Notes under the pieces: model-generated
What the model saw: only the letters and a program-made list of their open reading frames with translations
Database searches by the model: none
Told to the model about the DNA's origin: nothing
In this document: piece after piece, positions 17,490 through 25,995 of the stretch
Numbering within the stretch: position 1 is the stretch's first letter
Layout: every line of letters begins with the position of its first letter
Assembly (NCBI GenBank): GCA_014763665.1
Contig: JACXUY010000003.1
Coordinates: forward strand, 1 to 64,000
Direction of reading: 5' to 3'
DNA from: Gammaproteobacteria bacterium
GTDB lineage: Bacteria > Pseudomonadota > Gammaproteobacteria > Thiomicrospirales > Thiomicrospiraceae
Length of the DNA: 64,000 nucleotides
Position numbers and translations under genes: made by a program

Positions 17490-18677
17490 ATGATGACTCC
17501 CGACATTAAAACAAACGCTTATACTGATGCTCGCCAGCATAGCCATCCTGCTGTTGCTTTAACAGGCGAATTGGTGTCGAGAGACTCTGTTACCCCTGAA
17601 GATAAAGGATGCCAAGAGGTGTTAAGAACACAGCTCGAAGCGCTTAGTTTTCGTTGTGAAACGCTCATTTTCGATGACGTCACCAACCTGTGGGCACGCA
17701 AGGGGTCACAAGCACCGCTCTTTATCTTTGCCGGTCATACCGATGTCGTCCCTGCTGGCAATAAAGATAAATGGACGTTTGATCCTTTTCTTCCCGCTAT
17801 TGTTGATGGGCAACTCTATGGGCGCGGCAGTGCCGACATGAAAGGTGGCGTCGCCGCTTTCATGGCGGCACTTACCGAGTTTTTAGCGCAACATCCTGAC
17901 CATGATGGCAGTATTGGCGTGCTAATCACCTCCGATGAAGAGGGAGCAGCCATTAACGGCACAGTTAAAGTGATTGAAACGCTAATGGCACGCGGTGAAC
18001 AAATCGACTACTGTGTACTTGGCGAACCGACGGCAGAACAGCAGCTTGGCGATATGATTAAAATCGGTCGTCGCGGCTCTTTGTCAGGTCGATTAGTTAT
18101 TCAGGGTAAACAAGGTCATATTGCCTATCCACATCTTGCCGACAATCCCATTCACAAAGCCATGCCCGTTTTGGCAGAGCTGATGCAAATTGAATGGGAT
18201 AAAGGCAATGATGCTTTCCCAGCAACCAGTTTTCAAATTTCTAATATTCGCAGCGGGTTGGGGGTGAGCAATGTTATTCCGCCCGATATTACCATCGACT
18301 TTAATTTTCGTTTCTCTACTGAGCAAACAGCTGACACAATTAAAAAACGCGTACATGCCCTGCTTGATAGCAAATCGCTCAGCTATGATCTCAACTGGAA
18401 TCTCTCTGGTACCCCTTGGCTAACGAAACAATCGGCACTGGTAGCCGCAGCAGATCAAGCCATATTGGCGGTTACTGGTTTAACACCAGTCCATTCAACG
18501 GGTGGCGGTATTTCTGATGGTCGGTTTATTGCCCCCTCAGGTGCAGAGGTTATTGAGCTAGGTCCGTTGAACGAAAGCATTCATAAAATCGATGAGCATG
18601 TGGGTGTAAATGACTTAATTCAGTTGACAGAAATTTACCGACAGATCATGATTAGCCTGTTAACCCAATCAAAATAA
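17490..18677 (+). CDS. dapE: Succinyl-diaminopimelate desuccinylase DapE
   Basis: DapE removes succinate from N-succinyl-LL-diaminopimelate in the lysine and peptidoglycan pathway. The 395-residue M20-family protein shows zinc ligands His83 (AGHTDVVP) and Asp116 (GRGSADMKGG), the catalytic Glu pair in TSDEEGAA, the dimerisation domain RRGSLSGRLVIQGKQGHIAYP, and the late STGGGISDGRFI. The N-terminus is about 15 residues longer than usual; ATG 17490 and 17493 are adjacent and AAGGA lies upstream. It begins 33 bases after amt and may start the six-gene run to 22704. Confidence 0.93.
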   Translation: MMTPDIKTNAYTDARQHSHPAVALTGELVSRDSVTPEDKGCQEVLRTQLEALSFRCETLIFDDVTNLWARKGSQAPLFIFAGHTDVVPAGNKDKWTFDPFLPAIVDGQLYGRGSADMKGGVAAFMAALTEFLAQHPDHDGSIGVLITSDEEGAAINGTVKVIETLMARGEQIDYCVLGEPTAEQQLGDMIKIGRRGSLSGRLVIQGKQGHIAYPHLADNPIHKAMPVLAELMQIEWDKGNDAFPATSFQISNIRSGLGVSNVIPPDITIDFNFRFSTEQTADTIKKRVHALLDSKSLSYDLNWNLSGTPWLTKQSALVAAADQAILAVTGLTPVHSTGGGISDGRFIAPSGAEVIELGPLNESIHKIDEHVGVNDLIQLTEIYRQIMISLLTQSK

Positions 18678-18696
18678 ATTCTAGAGAAAAATTTTC

Positions 18697-19182
18697 ATGA
18701 GTAATATGGACTGCCAAAAAATTCTTAATTCATCACTCGGACGCGATCTAACCTTGGATGACTGCGGGGTTTTATTAAGCATCGTTGAGTTTAAAAAACT
18801 TACCGATGAAGAGATTTTATTTAAAGCTGGCGAAAAAACAGACTGCTTATACGTCATTGTTAGTGGCAAAATCAATGTGACAAAAGATAAAATCCTACCT
18901 GACTTCATGGTGCTACACACTCTCCAACCTGGAGACATGGCCGGTGAAATGGGGTTTGTTGACGGTAATACTCACAGTCTCACATTACGCGCTCATGGCG
19001 ATTGTGAACTCATGACCATTCAACGTGAGGCATTTGAACAGCTATTGTTAACCAATCCGCACCTTGTGTATCATGTTATGCGCGCTATTACCCGTTCTAT
19101 CCATGCCACCGTTAAACGCATGAACGATCAATTCATTGAGTTAAATCGTTTCATTAACAACGAGTACATGCAGGCCTACTAA
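18697..19182 (+). CDS. Cyclic nucleotide-binding domain protein
   Basis: The 161-residue cytoplasmic protein is a single CNB domain: EEILFKAGEKTDCLYVIVSGKINV (beta roll, residues 30-55), then the phosphate-binding cassette region GDMAGEMGFVDGNTHSLTLRA, and a helix after ELMTIQREAFEQLL. The cassette has Gly-Glu-Met but the usual Arg-(S/T)-Ala is His-Ser-Leu, so nucleotide binding may be weak. No DNA-binding or enzymatic domain follows. It lies between dapE and a lipid-transport operon with short gaps, so it may sense a nucleotide for that operon. Confidence 0.8.
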   Translation: MSNMDCQKILNSSLGRDLTLDDCGVLLSIVEFKKLTDEEILFKAGEKTDCLYVIVSGKINVTKDKILPDFMVLHTLQPGDMAGEMGFVDGNTHSLTLRAHGDCELMTIQREAFEQLLLTNPHLVYHVMRAITRSIHATVKRMNDQFIELNRFINNEYMQAY

Positions 19183-19197
19183 TCTGAGCGACATCAA

Positions 19198-20349
19198 GTG
19201 TCCTCTATGGTGCAACCTAGCCTCACTATTTCTACGGTAGGAAGTGGTCAACTCACCTTCGCTGGTGACTGGACACTTGAGTTTTTTCATCAAGTAAAGC
19301 AGCAACTTACGCCTTTAATTGAGCACGAAAATCTTATCTCAGCAGACACCGAAATTGATTTAACTGGGCTAACGCGTCTGGATACCGTTGGCTGTCAATT
19401 GCTCATAGACCATATTGGTGAAGATCACTGGCAAGCTTGGCTGGCTCAACCTAACGATCGTATTACAGAAGTACGACGTCAATTATTGCTAACCGTTATG
19501 TCAGCCTTAAGAGAAAATGGTTTGGTAGCAACACCTCGCCAGTCTCGTTTATTGAGCGATGGCCTAGCTAGTGTGGGAAAAAAAATCAGCGAGCTGAGTG
19601 CTCATAGCATAAAACTCATGGCTTTTATTGGGCTGACTCTGAGTGTGCTATTAAGGGTTTTCTATCAACCCAAACGCTGGCGCATAACGTCTTTTTTTGC
19701 ACACCTCGAACAAGCTGGGTTCAATGCACTTCCTATTGTTGCCTTACTGACTTTTTTGGTTGGCGCAGTGGTTGCCTTTATGGGAGCTACGCTACTCACA
19801 AAATTTGGGGCCAATATTTACACCGTCCACTTGGTGTCTTTCTCGTTCCTGCGCGAATTTGGTCCTTTGTTAGCGGCTATTATTATTGCTGGTCGTACTG
19901 CCAGTGCTTTTACCGCTCAAATCGGTTCCATGCGCTCTCATGAAGAAATCGATGCCATTCGCGTGCTGGGCTTAGATGCCATTGAACTTTTGGTGATTCC
20001 ACGCCTGTTAGCATTGTTAGTGGCCTTACCCATACTCACTTTTGTTGCCATGATGTCAGGTATTCTTGGGGGTATCCTGGTTGCCCAAGCGACTTTGGAT
20101 ATTTCAAGCACCATGTTTTTATCGGTGTTACAACAAAACGTAGGGCTGCATCATTTTTGGGTAGGTATGGCTAAAGCGCCTTTTTTTGCTTTTATCATTG
20201 TCATGATTAGCTGTTTAGAAGGCTTCAAAGTATCGGGTAGCGCTCAATCTGTCGGCGAACATACCACCGCCTCTGTTGTGCAATCCATTTTTATGGTGAT
20301 TGTCATTGATGCTATTTTTGCGGTTGTTTGTATGGAGATGGGCTGGTGA
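19198..20349 (+). CDS. mlaE: MlaE-type permease with N-terminal STAS (MlaB-like) domain
   Basis: The 383-residue protein fuses a STAS-like domain (about residues 8-95; strand TEIDLTGLTRLDTVGCQLL) to an MlaE/YrbE permease (about 130-380) with GAVVAFMGATLLTKFGA, FLREFGPLLAAIIIAGR and the MRSHEEIDAIRVLGLD loop. In Mla systems the permease moves phospholipid between the inner membrane and a periplasmic MCE ring, and MlaB is a separate gene; here it is fused. The start is GTG 19198 (ATG 19207 possible). Fifteen bases separate it from the CNB gene. Confidence 0.88.
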   Translation: MSSMVQPSLTISTVGSGQLTFAGDWTLEFFHQVKQQLTPLIEHENLISADTEIDLTGLTRLDTVGCQLLIDHIGEDHWQAWLAQPNDRITEVRRQLLLTVMSALRENGLVATPRQSRLLSDGLASVGKKISELSAHSIKLMAFIGLTLSVLLRVFYQPKRWRITSFFAHLEQAGFNALPIVALLTFLVGAVVAFMGATLLTKFGANIYTVHLVSFSFLREFGPLLAAIIIAGRTASAFTAQIGSMRSHEEIDAIRVLGLDAIELLVIPRLLALLVALPILTFVAMMSGILGGILVAQATLDISSTMFLSVLQQNVGLHHFWVGMAKAPFFAFIIVMISCLEGFKVSGSAQSVGEHTTASVVQSIFMVIVIDAIFAVVCMEMGW

Positions 20350-21134
20350 ATTCCATCATTGAAGTGCGCCAACTACACAATCAATTTGGCAGACAAGTTG
20401 TACATCATCAGCTTGATTTGGATGTGTTGGAAGGTGAAATTCTCAGTGTTGTTGGCGGCTCAGGTACCGGCAAATCGGTACTCCTGCGTAGCATTGTTGG
20501 ACTCAACCAACCTAAATCAGGAAAAATACGTATTCTAGGGCAGATGCTACAACCATTGCCCTCCTCAGAACGGAGTGCGCTTAAACAGCAACTTGGTGTA
20601 TTGTTTCAACAAGGTGCGTTATTTTCATCGCTTACAGTTGCCGAGAACGTTGCCTTACCCCTTTTAGAGCATCGAGGTCTGACAAGAAAAGAAGCGCATC
20701 AAGTCGCCTTAATGAAACTTGGCTTGGTCGGTTTACCCAAGGATGCTGCACAAAAGTTCCCTGCTAACCTCTCAGGTGGTATGATTAAGCGCGCGGCTTT
20801 AGCGCGTGCCCTAGCATTGGATCCACGAATTTTATTTTTAGATGAACCAACTGCTGGCCTTGATCCGATTAGTGCGGCTGAATTTGACCAACTGATTTTA
20901 ACCTTACGTAATGCCTTAGGACTAACCGTTTTTATGGTAACCCACGATTTAGATACCATTTATACCATCAGTGATCGTATTGCCGTTATTTCGCAGCAGC
21001 GCGTTTTAGTTAACGATCGTATCGATTTGGTTGCAGCTCATCCAGATCCTTGGATTCAAGCCTATTTTCATGGACCAAGAGGAAGAGCGGCACAACAGAC
21101 ACAAAGCGCCCTATCTTCAGGAGCTGATATGTAG
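20346..21134 (+). CDS. mlaF: MlaF-type ABC ATPase
   Basis: This ATP-binding subunit powers MlaE. The 262-residue protein has Walker A GGSGTGKS, Q-loop FQQGALFSSLT, an ABC signature LSGGM, Walker B ILFLDEP and the H-loop VTHDL. I choose GTG 20346, which forms a GTGA overlap with mlaE and has GGAGATGG eight bases upstream; ATG 20328 lies within mlaE. It is followed by mlaD with a 1-base overlap. Confidence 0.9.
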   Translation: MNSIIEVRQLHNQFGRQVVHHQLDLDVLEGEILSVVGGSGTGKSVLLRSIVGLNQPKSGKIRILGQMLQPLPSSERSALKQQLGVLFQQGALFSSLTVAENVALPLLEHRGLTRKEAHQVALMKLGLVGLPKDAAQKFPANLSGGMIKRAALARALALDPRILFLDEPTAGLDPISAAEFDQLILTLRNALGLTVFMVTHDLDTIYTISDRIAVISQQRVLVNDRIDLVAAHPDPWIQAYFHGPRGRAAQQTQSALSSGADM

Positions 21135-22093
21135 TGGAAACGCGTGCGCATCATGTATTAATCGGCACGCTTACGCTGCTGATCCTAGCCGCTGCTATTG
21201 GTTTCACACTATGGCTGAGCAAGAACAGTTATGACAAGGAATATGATCTCTATGATATTGTTTTTGAAGAAGCCGTTTCTGGTTTGAATAAGGGTGGCAT
21301 TGTCGAGTTTAATGGTATTAGAATTGGTGAGGTGATTTCATTGCGCTTCGACCAAGCTGACGCTAAAAAAGTCATCGCTCGCGTGCGTGTTGATCACGAC
21401 GCTCCCATCCGAAGCGATACCGAAGCCAAACTCATGTCTTCAGGCATAACGGGTCTTTCAGTAATCCGTTTGAGTAGTGGTAGTAACACCAACAGTGTTC
21501 TTCTAAATGATGATGACACCATCCCTGTAATCATTGCTTCACCATCGCCATTGACCAAACTCTTATCGAGCGGTGAAGATATGCTGACCACAGTCAATGG
21601 CATTTTAGTGCAAACACGCAGCCTACTCTCCGAAGACAATCTCAATCATGTGAAACAAACCTTAGCAAATGTTGAAAAATCAACAGCCATCATTGCCCAA
21701 AAGGAGCAACAGATCCATCAACTGATAGAGCGTCTCACTCAAGCCAGCGAACAGGCGAACCAAACCTTAATGGCAGCAACACAACTGCTTAAAAACTCAG
21801 ATCAACTGGTACAACAGCAAGGTAAACCCCTGTTGACACAATCTCATGCTACCCTAGCACAAGTTCAGCAAAGTATGGCGGTTGCTGAGCAAACCTTAAC
21901 CAAGCTCAACCAAACACTGAGCGATAATCAGAACAGTATCTCGGTTGGCTTAACAGGTATGACAGAATTGGGCCCTGCCCTAGTTGAGCTGAAAACGACA
22001 TTAGCTTCCATTCGACAGATCAGCCAACAATTAGAAAATAATCCCAGTAATTATTTGTTTCAAACTGGCAAGGTAAAGGAGTTTCAACCATGA
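21134..22093 (+). CDS. mlaD: MlaD-type MCE-domain protein
   Basis: The 319-residue protein is anchored by one N-terminal helix (residues 8-28) and has a single MCE domain (about 36-120; YDIVFEEAVSGLNKGGIVEFNGIRIGEV). A long, Gln-rich coiled-coil tail of about 170 residues follows, making it longer than E. coli MlaD (183 residues) and more like extended MCE proteins. It should form the periplasmic hexameric lipid-binding ring or barrel. The GTG start overlaps the mlaF stop by one base, and its end overlaps the lipoprotein gene by 4 bases. Confidence 0.88.
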   Translation: METRAHHVLIGTLTLLILAAAIGFTLWLSKNSYDKEYDLYDIVFEEAVSGLNKGGIVEFNGIRIGEVISLRFDQADAKKVIARVRVDHDAPIRSDTEAKLMSSGITGLSVIRLSSGSNTNSVLLNDDDTIPVIIASPSPLTKLLSSGEDMLTTVNGILVQTRSLLSEDNLNHVKQTLANVEKSTAIIAQKEQQIHQLIERLTQASEQANQTLMAATQLLKNSDQLVQQQGKPLLTQSHATLAQVQQSMAVAEQTLTKLNQTLSDNQNSISVGLTGMTELGPALVELKTTLASIRQISQQLENNPSNYLFQTGKVKEFQP

Positions 22094-22704
22094 GCACTCG
22101 ACTCCTTCTACTATTACCGCTACTATCGCTGGCCGCTTGTAGCTTAGCTCCGACACCTGAACCCATGACGACTTATCGACTCGCCGTCGAAACACCTGTC
22201 ATTCAAAGCGCTGTTTCGTCACCTTTGCAGCTTTCGCTGCGAATTAATAAACCCAATGCTTCTGGTTACTTGGCGACATCTCGTATTCTGGTCATCTCAG
22301 AAAACAATCAGTTAAGTGTTTACAAAGGTGCGCAATGGCAAGAAACAACGCCACTCATGGTGCGAAACCATTTATTAGATAGCTTTAGACAACCTCAACT
22401 GTTTCAGTTTGTCAGTAGTGATGATAAACAGCTAACGGCACAAATAGAATTGGACACCGACTTACGCGCTTTTCAAACAGAATATCGACAAGGTCAAGCC
22501 GAGATTAACCTAACCTTAGTAGCACGTCTCGTAAACCCCAAGCAAAAGCAGATACTGGCCAGCCAAACCTTTACACAACAGGTAATGGCCAAGTCAGAGC
22601 GACTATCCGATGTGGTTGAAGCTTTTGTTCAAGCTCAGAATCGACTTTCGCAATCCGTTGTTAATTGGACCTATCAAACGCTCAATAACACCCCCAATTT
22701 TTAG
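22090..22704 (+). CDS. PqiC-like ABC-transport auxiliary lipoprotein
   Basis: The 204-residue protein has a signal peptide with a clear lipobox (LSLAAC, Cys17) and belongs to the ABC-transport auxiliary (DUF330/PqiC) type, which works in the periplasm with MCE proteins. Family features include an N-terminal beta region with TYRLAVE and an IELDTDLRAFQTEY strand typical of the family's LRVDVQRFE block. It is the last gene of the MCE operon (ATGA overlap with mlaD). No MlaC-type carrier is present nearby, so this resembles the Pqi/Let layout rather than classical Mla. Confidence 0.8.
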   Translation: MSTRLLLLLPLLSLAACSLAPTPEPMTTYRLAVETPVIQSAVSSPLQLSLRINKPNASGYLATSRILVISENNQLSVYKGAQWQETTPLMVRNHLLDSFRQPQLFQFVSSDDKQLTAQIELDTDLRAFQTEYRQGQAEINLTLVARLVNPKQKQILASQTFTQQVMAKSERLSDVVEAFVQAQNRLSQSVVNWTYQTLNNTPNF

Positions 22705-22811
22705 AAACTCAGGTTAAACACCACTATTTTGAGCGATCACTATGATCAGGCTGGTTCACTAGCGTACAATATGGCAACTTAAACTTTTCTTAACCTACTT
22801 GGATGAGCCCA

Positions 22812-23384
22812 GTGAAAGCCTTTATCGATTTTATACCCGTTATTCTATTTTTTATTGCCTATAAGTTTTACGACATTTATATCGCGACTGCAGTAGTCAT
22901 CGTCGCTTCGATACTGCAAGCGGCCTATGTTTATATCACCGAAAAACGTATTCCAGGCATGTTGCTGGCCAGCACTGGTCTGATTGTGCTACTGGGTGTT
23001 GCCACCTTAATTTTACAAGATGATAACTTCATTAAATGGAAGCCTACCGTGGTAAATTGGCTGTTTGCCGCTGTGTTCATTGCCAGTTTGTACATAGGTT
23101 CCAAACCCTTACTACAACGCATGATGGAAGGCGCTTTTGAACATATTCCCTTAACCGTTTGGCAACGCATGAGTTGGGTATGGGCGTTATTTTTCATCAG
23201 TGTCGGCATGATCAATTTATGGGTTGCCTATAACTTCGATACCGATACATGGGTTAACTTTAAGCTGTTTGGTTTGTTATCCATTACCTTTGTTTTTATT
23301 ATTGCTCAATCTTTGTACTTAATGAAAATCCATCAAGAATACATTCCAGACACAGAAGAAGACCAACATCAGGAGAAACAATAA
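22812..23384 (+). CDS. yciB: Inner membrane protein YciB (septation protein A)
   Basis: The 190-residue protein has five to six membrane helices and family motifs [41 protein letters not shown] and KPLLQRMM. YciB is an inner-membrane protein involved in envelope integrity and division. I prefer GTG 22812 because GGATGAG lies four bases upstream and the family starts with MK-x-FxDF; ATG 22803 would add three residues with no ribosome site. The YciI-like gene follows after one base. Confidence 0.9.
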   Translation: MKAFIDFIPVILFFIAYKFYDIYIATAVVIVASILQAAYVYITEKRIPGMLLASTGLIVLLGVATLILQDDNFIKWKPTVVNWLFAAVFIASLYIGSKPLLQRMMEGAFEHIPLTVWQRMSWVWALFFISVGMINLWVAYNFDTDTWVNFKLFGLLSITFVFIIAQSLYLMKIHQEYIPDTEEDQHQEKQ

Positions 23385-23385
23385 C

Positions 23386-23682
23386 ATGTTATATGCAATT
23401 ATGGCTACCGACATTGAAAATTCACTCAGCCTACGTCAACAAGCACGACCCGCTCATCTGGCGCGCTTGCAACAACTGCGTGACGAAGGACGCTTAATCA
23501 TCGCTGGTCCCTTCCCAGCCGTCGATAACGATGACCCTTCTGTCGCCGGATTTACGGGTAGTTTGATTGTGGCTGAATTTGCTGATTTTAGCAGTGCGCA
23601 ACGATGGGCTGATGCCGACCCCTATGTTGAAGCGGGGGTTTATGCAAACGTGATTATTAAACCATTTAAACAAGTGTTTTAA
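23386..23682 (+). CDS. YciI-like protein
   Basis: The 98-residue cytoplasmic protein has the YciI fold pattern: a first strand [33 protein letters not shown] with the conserved His, and [20 protein letters not shown] with the conserved Asp-Pro-Tyr. YciI-family proteins have a ferredoxin-like fold and a putative His-Asp active site; no reaction is firmly known. It is coupled to yciB, as in many gammaproteobacteria. Confidence 0.88.
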   Translation: MLYAIMATDIENSLSLRQQARPAHLARLQQLRDEGRLIIAGPFPAVDNDDPSVAGFTGSLIVAEFADFSSAQRWADADPYVEAGVYANVIIKPFKQVF

Positions 23683-23683
23683 G

Positions 23684-24166
23684 ATGTTAATTATTGGGAC
23701 TGGAGGCACGTTTGATAAGGATTATGAGCTAACAGACGGCTCCCTAGTGTTTACTCATTCTTGTATCCCTAACCTGTTACGAGAAGCCAGAATCACCACG
23801 CAACATCGATTTGTTTCCTTGCTGAAAAAAGACAGCTTAGAACTGACAGTCGCCGATCGTTTGCAACTGCTTGAAGCCTGTCGCTCCGCTCATGAAACCG
23901 AAATTGTCATTGTGCATGGGACAGATACCATGACAGAAACGGCTAAGTTCATACAACAGAGTGATCTAAACAAAACAATTGTCCTCACAGGTGCCATGCG
24001 CCCACATGCTTTTGGTCACAGTGATGCTGGTTTTAACCTAGGTTATGCCATTGCCTGTGCACAACATCTCGCACACGGTGTCTACATCGCCATTCAAGGC
24101 GAATGCTTCCCAGCTGGTCATGTGCTGAAAGACAAACAACGCGCACTATTTGTTAGAGTTGACTAA
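23684..24166 (+). CDS. Single-domain asparaginase-like protein
   Basis: The 160-residue protein matches only the N-terminal half of L-asparaginases. It keeps the first threonine motif TGGTFDK, the substrate-binding KKDS, and the second catalytic motif HGTDTM, plus VLTGAMRP. The C-terminal domain, which completes the active site across the dimer interface, is absent, and the gene ends cleanly without a downstream remnant. Short forms like this are known as asparaginase-domain proteins. Whether it is active is not determined from sequence. It starts one base after the YciI stop. Confidence 0.8.
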   Translation: MLIIGTGGTFDKDYELTDGSLVFTHSCIPNLLREARITTQHRFVSLLKKDSLELTVADRLQLLEACRSAHETEIVIVHGTDTMTETAKFIQQSDLNKTIVLTGAMRPHAFGHSDAGFNLGYAIACAQHLAHGVYIAIQGECFPAGHVLKDKQRALFVRVD

Positions 24167-25063
24167 ATGCTAACTACTATCAGCCCAACGAATTGGGCTG
24201 TTTTTGCGGGTGTTGTCTTTATTTGGTCAACAACGCCCCTCGCGATTGTCTTTAGTAGTGTGGGCATAGACCCTTATCTTAATTTAACCTTGCGCATGGG
24301 TTTATCTGCTCTATTATTGGGGTTTTGGTTTGCTTACCAGCAACGCAGTCTTCCTTTTTACCGAGCCGCCATGCCAACACATCTTTCAGTTGGTGGCATA
24401 GGCATTGGCCTATCCATGTCGCTGGTTTACTATGCCGCGCAGACACTGCCATCAAGCTGGATTGCCTTAATTTTTGGGCTGGCTCCGTTATTCACCGCTA
24501 TGTTAGAAGGGTTGTTATTTCGAAGTTTACGGTTAACCTTGATACATTGGCTGGGAATATTACTGGCTACAGCAGGTTTATGGCTCATCTTTCACGATCC
24601 AGACCATCACTTGAGTGAGCACATGACACTCGCTCTGATCACAATGCTTGCCTCTACCTTTTTTCACGCTCTCAGTGCAAGCTTGGTTAAACGGCTGAAA
24701 CACAAGCTTGCTCCAGTGGATACGGTTATGGGCGGATTAATCATTGCCATTCCTATTAGTTTTGCTTTTTGGTTAATGAACGGTGCTAGCCTACCCGAAA
24801 GCCTAACGCCCAGCGTGCAAGCCTCGATACTTTATTTAGCCGTTGCGGGATCATTGGCAGGATTTTTGCTTTATTACCAAGTGTTAGCCGTCTTTTCGGC
24901 CACCATGAGTAGCTTTATTACGCTCATAGCACCTAGTCTGGCTCTGATTTGGGGGGCATTGCTCAATGAAGAACCTATTACGTTCGCTTTACTCATTGGT
25001 GCCAGCCTAATTTTGCTGGGATTAACTATATTTATTGTCAAGCCTGCCGATAAACCAAGGTAG
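24167..25063 (+). CDS. DMT/EamA-family exporter
   Basis: The 298-residue protein has ten predicted membrane helices in two EamA repeats (about residues 9-143 and 156-293), with the N-terminal FIWSTTPLAIVFS and the second-half GSLAGFLLYYQVLAVFSATMSSFITLIAPSLALIWG. Such proteins export metabolites or amino acids. Its start codon directly follows the asparaginase-like stop. Substrate not predictable. Confidence 0.85.
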   Translation: MLTTISPTNWAVFAGVVFIWSTTPLAIVFSSVGIDPYLNLTLRMGLSALLLGFWFAYQQRSLPFYRAAMPTHLSVGGIGIGLSMSLVYYAAQTLPSSWIALIFGLAPLFTAMLEGLLFRSLRLTLIHWLGILLATAGLWLIFHDPDHHLSEHMTLALITMLASTFFHALSASLVKRLKHKLAPVDTVMGGLIIAIPISFAFWLMNGASLPESLTPSVQASILYLAVAGSLAGFLLYYQVLAVFSATMSSFITLIAPSLALIWGALLNEEPITFALLIGASLILLGLTIFIVKPADKPR

Positions 25064-25084
25064 TCTGTTGAAGGAGTAATTAGT

Positions 25085-25966
25085 ATGTCGAACGAAAACC
25101 TAGATCAAGATGCTTTGGCGACAGAAGCAATGTTAAAGATGTTTGAAGGAATCGAAGTTAAGGATTCCCCTTCTGATGTTGAAAGCAATGAGGTCGATGA
25201 ATTACTGAATGATTTATCAGTGGATGATGACGGCATGGAAACCAAAGATGATGCTCCTGCTAAAGAGGATCATCTAGAAGCACTACCGGCCATGAACTTG
25301 ATGGATAATTTAGATACAGAATTACTAGAAATTGCCGACAATGATGAAACAACTCCACTCCCTGAAGAATTAGATAGCCAAGAGGAAGGGGATGAGCTGG
25401 CAGGTTTAAGTTTCGATGAGTCAGACAATGCTGATTTCACACAAAGCAGTGATGAGGAATTCCCCGCTGCTGAATTAACAGATCTAAATAGTATTAGCGA
25501 AGCAGATGCGCTGGAAGTAGATGATTTGGCTTTAAATGAAGCGCATGCTGATGAGATGTTGGCTAATACAACCGCCTCAACAACGCCAAGTATTTCATTA
25601 AATGGTGCAACACCTATTGCTGAACATTTACAAGCTGTGGTCGCCAATGCGATTCAAGCATTGCAAGATTGGATGCAATTACGTCAAGAAGGCGAACACA
25701 AAGGTCCACAGCAGAGTTTGGCTCAACTGGATGTGTTGCTGGATACGGTTATCAGTCAGCAACAGCAACTTGCCGAGCAGTTGGCGAATAGCCCGCAAAA
25801 ACAATTAACTCAGATTTCATCTGCCTTAGGCGTGACCTTAGCAACACCCCAAACACTGGGCTGGACAGATGATGACTGGCGCGTTAAAGCACAGCAAGTA
25901 GCTGATAAAACTGACGATATCAGCCAACGGAATGCCAAAATTCGTCAAGAATTAGCGCGTCTTTAA
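25085..25966 (+). CDS. Acidic hypothetical protein
   Basis: I do not recognise this 293-residue protein. Residues 1-165 are highly acidic, rich in Asp, Glu, Leu and Ser, and probably disordered (many LxxDL- and DELLNDLSVDDD-like segments). Residues 175-293 look helical and Gln-rich, with QQQQLAEQLANS and ending in RNAKIRQELARL. No signal peptide or membrane segment. AAGGAG lies upstream. It is followed after 29 bases by a membrane coiled-coil gene, and I infer that the two work together, perhaps at the inner face of the membrane. Confidence 0.65.
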   Translation: MSNENLDQDALATEAMLKMFEGIEVKDSPSDVESNEVDELLNDLSVDDDGMETKDDAPAKEDHLEALPAMNLMDNLDTELLEIADNDETTPLPEELDSQEEGDELAGLSFDESDNADFTQSSDEEFPAAELTDLNSISEADALEVDDLALNEAHADEMLANTTASTTPSISLNGATPIAEHLQAVVANAIQALQDWMQLRQEGEHKGPQQSLAQLDVLLDTVISQQQQLAEQLANSPQKQLTQISSALGVTLATPQTLGWTDDDWRVKAQQVADKTDDISQRNAKIRQELARL

Positions 25967-25995
25967 GGCTAAGCGAATAAAGAGGAGGACACCCT

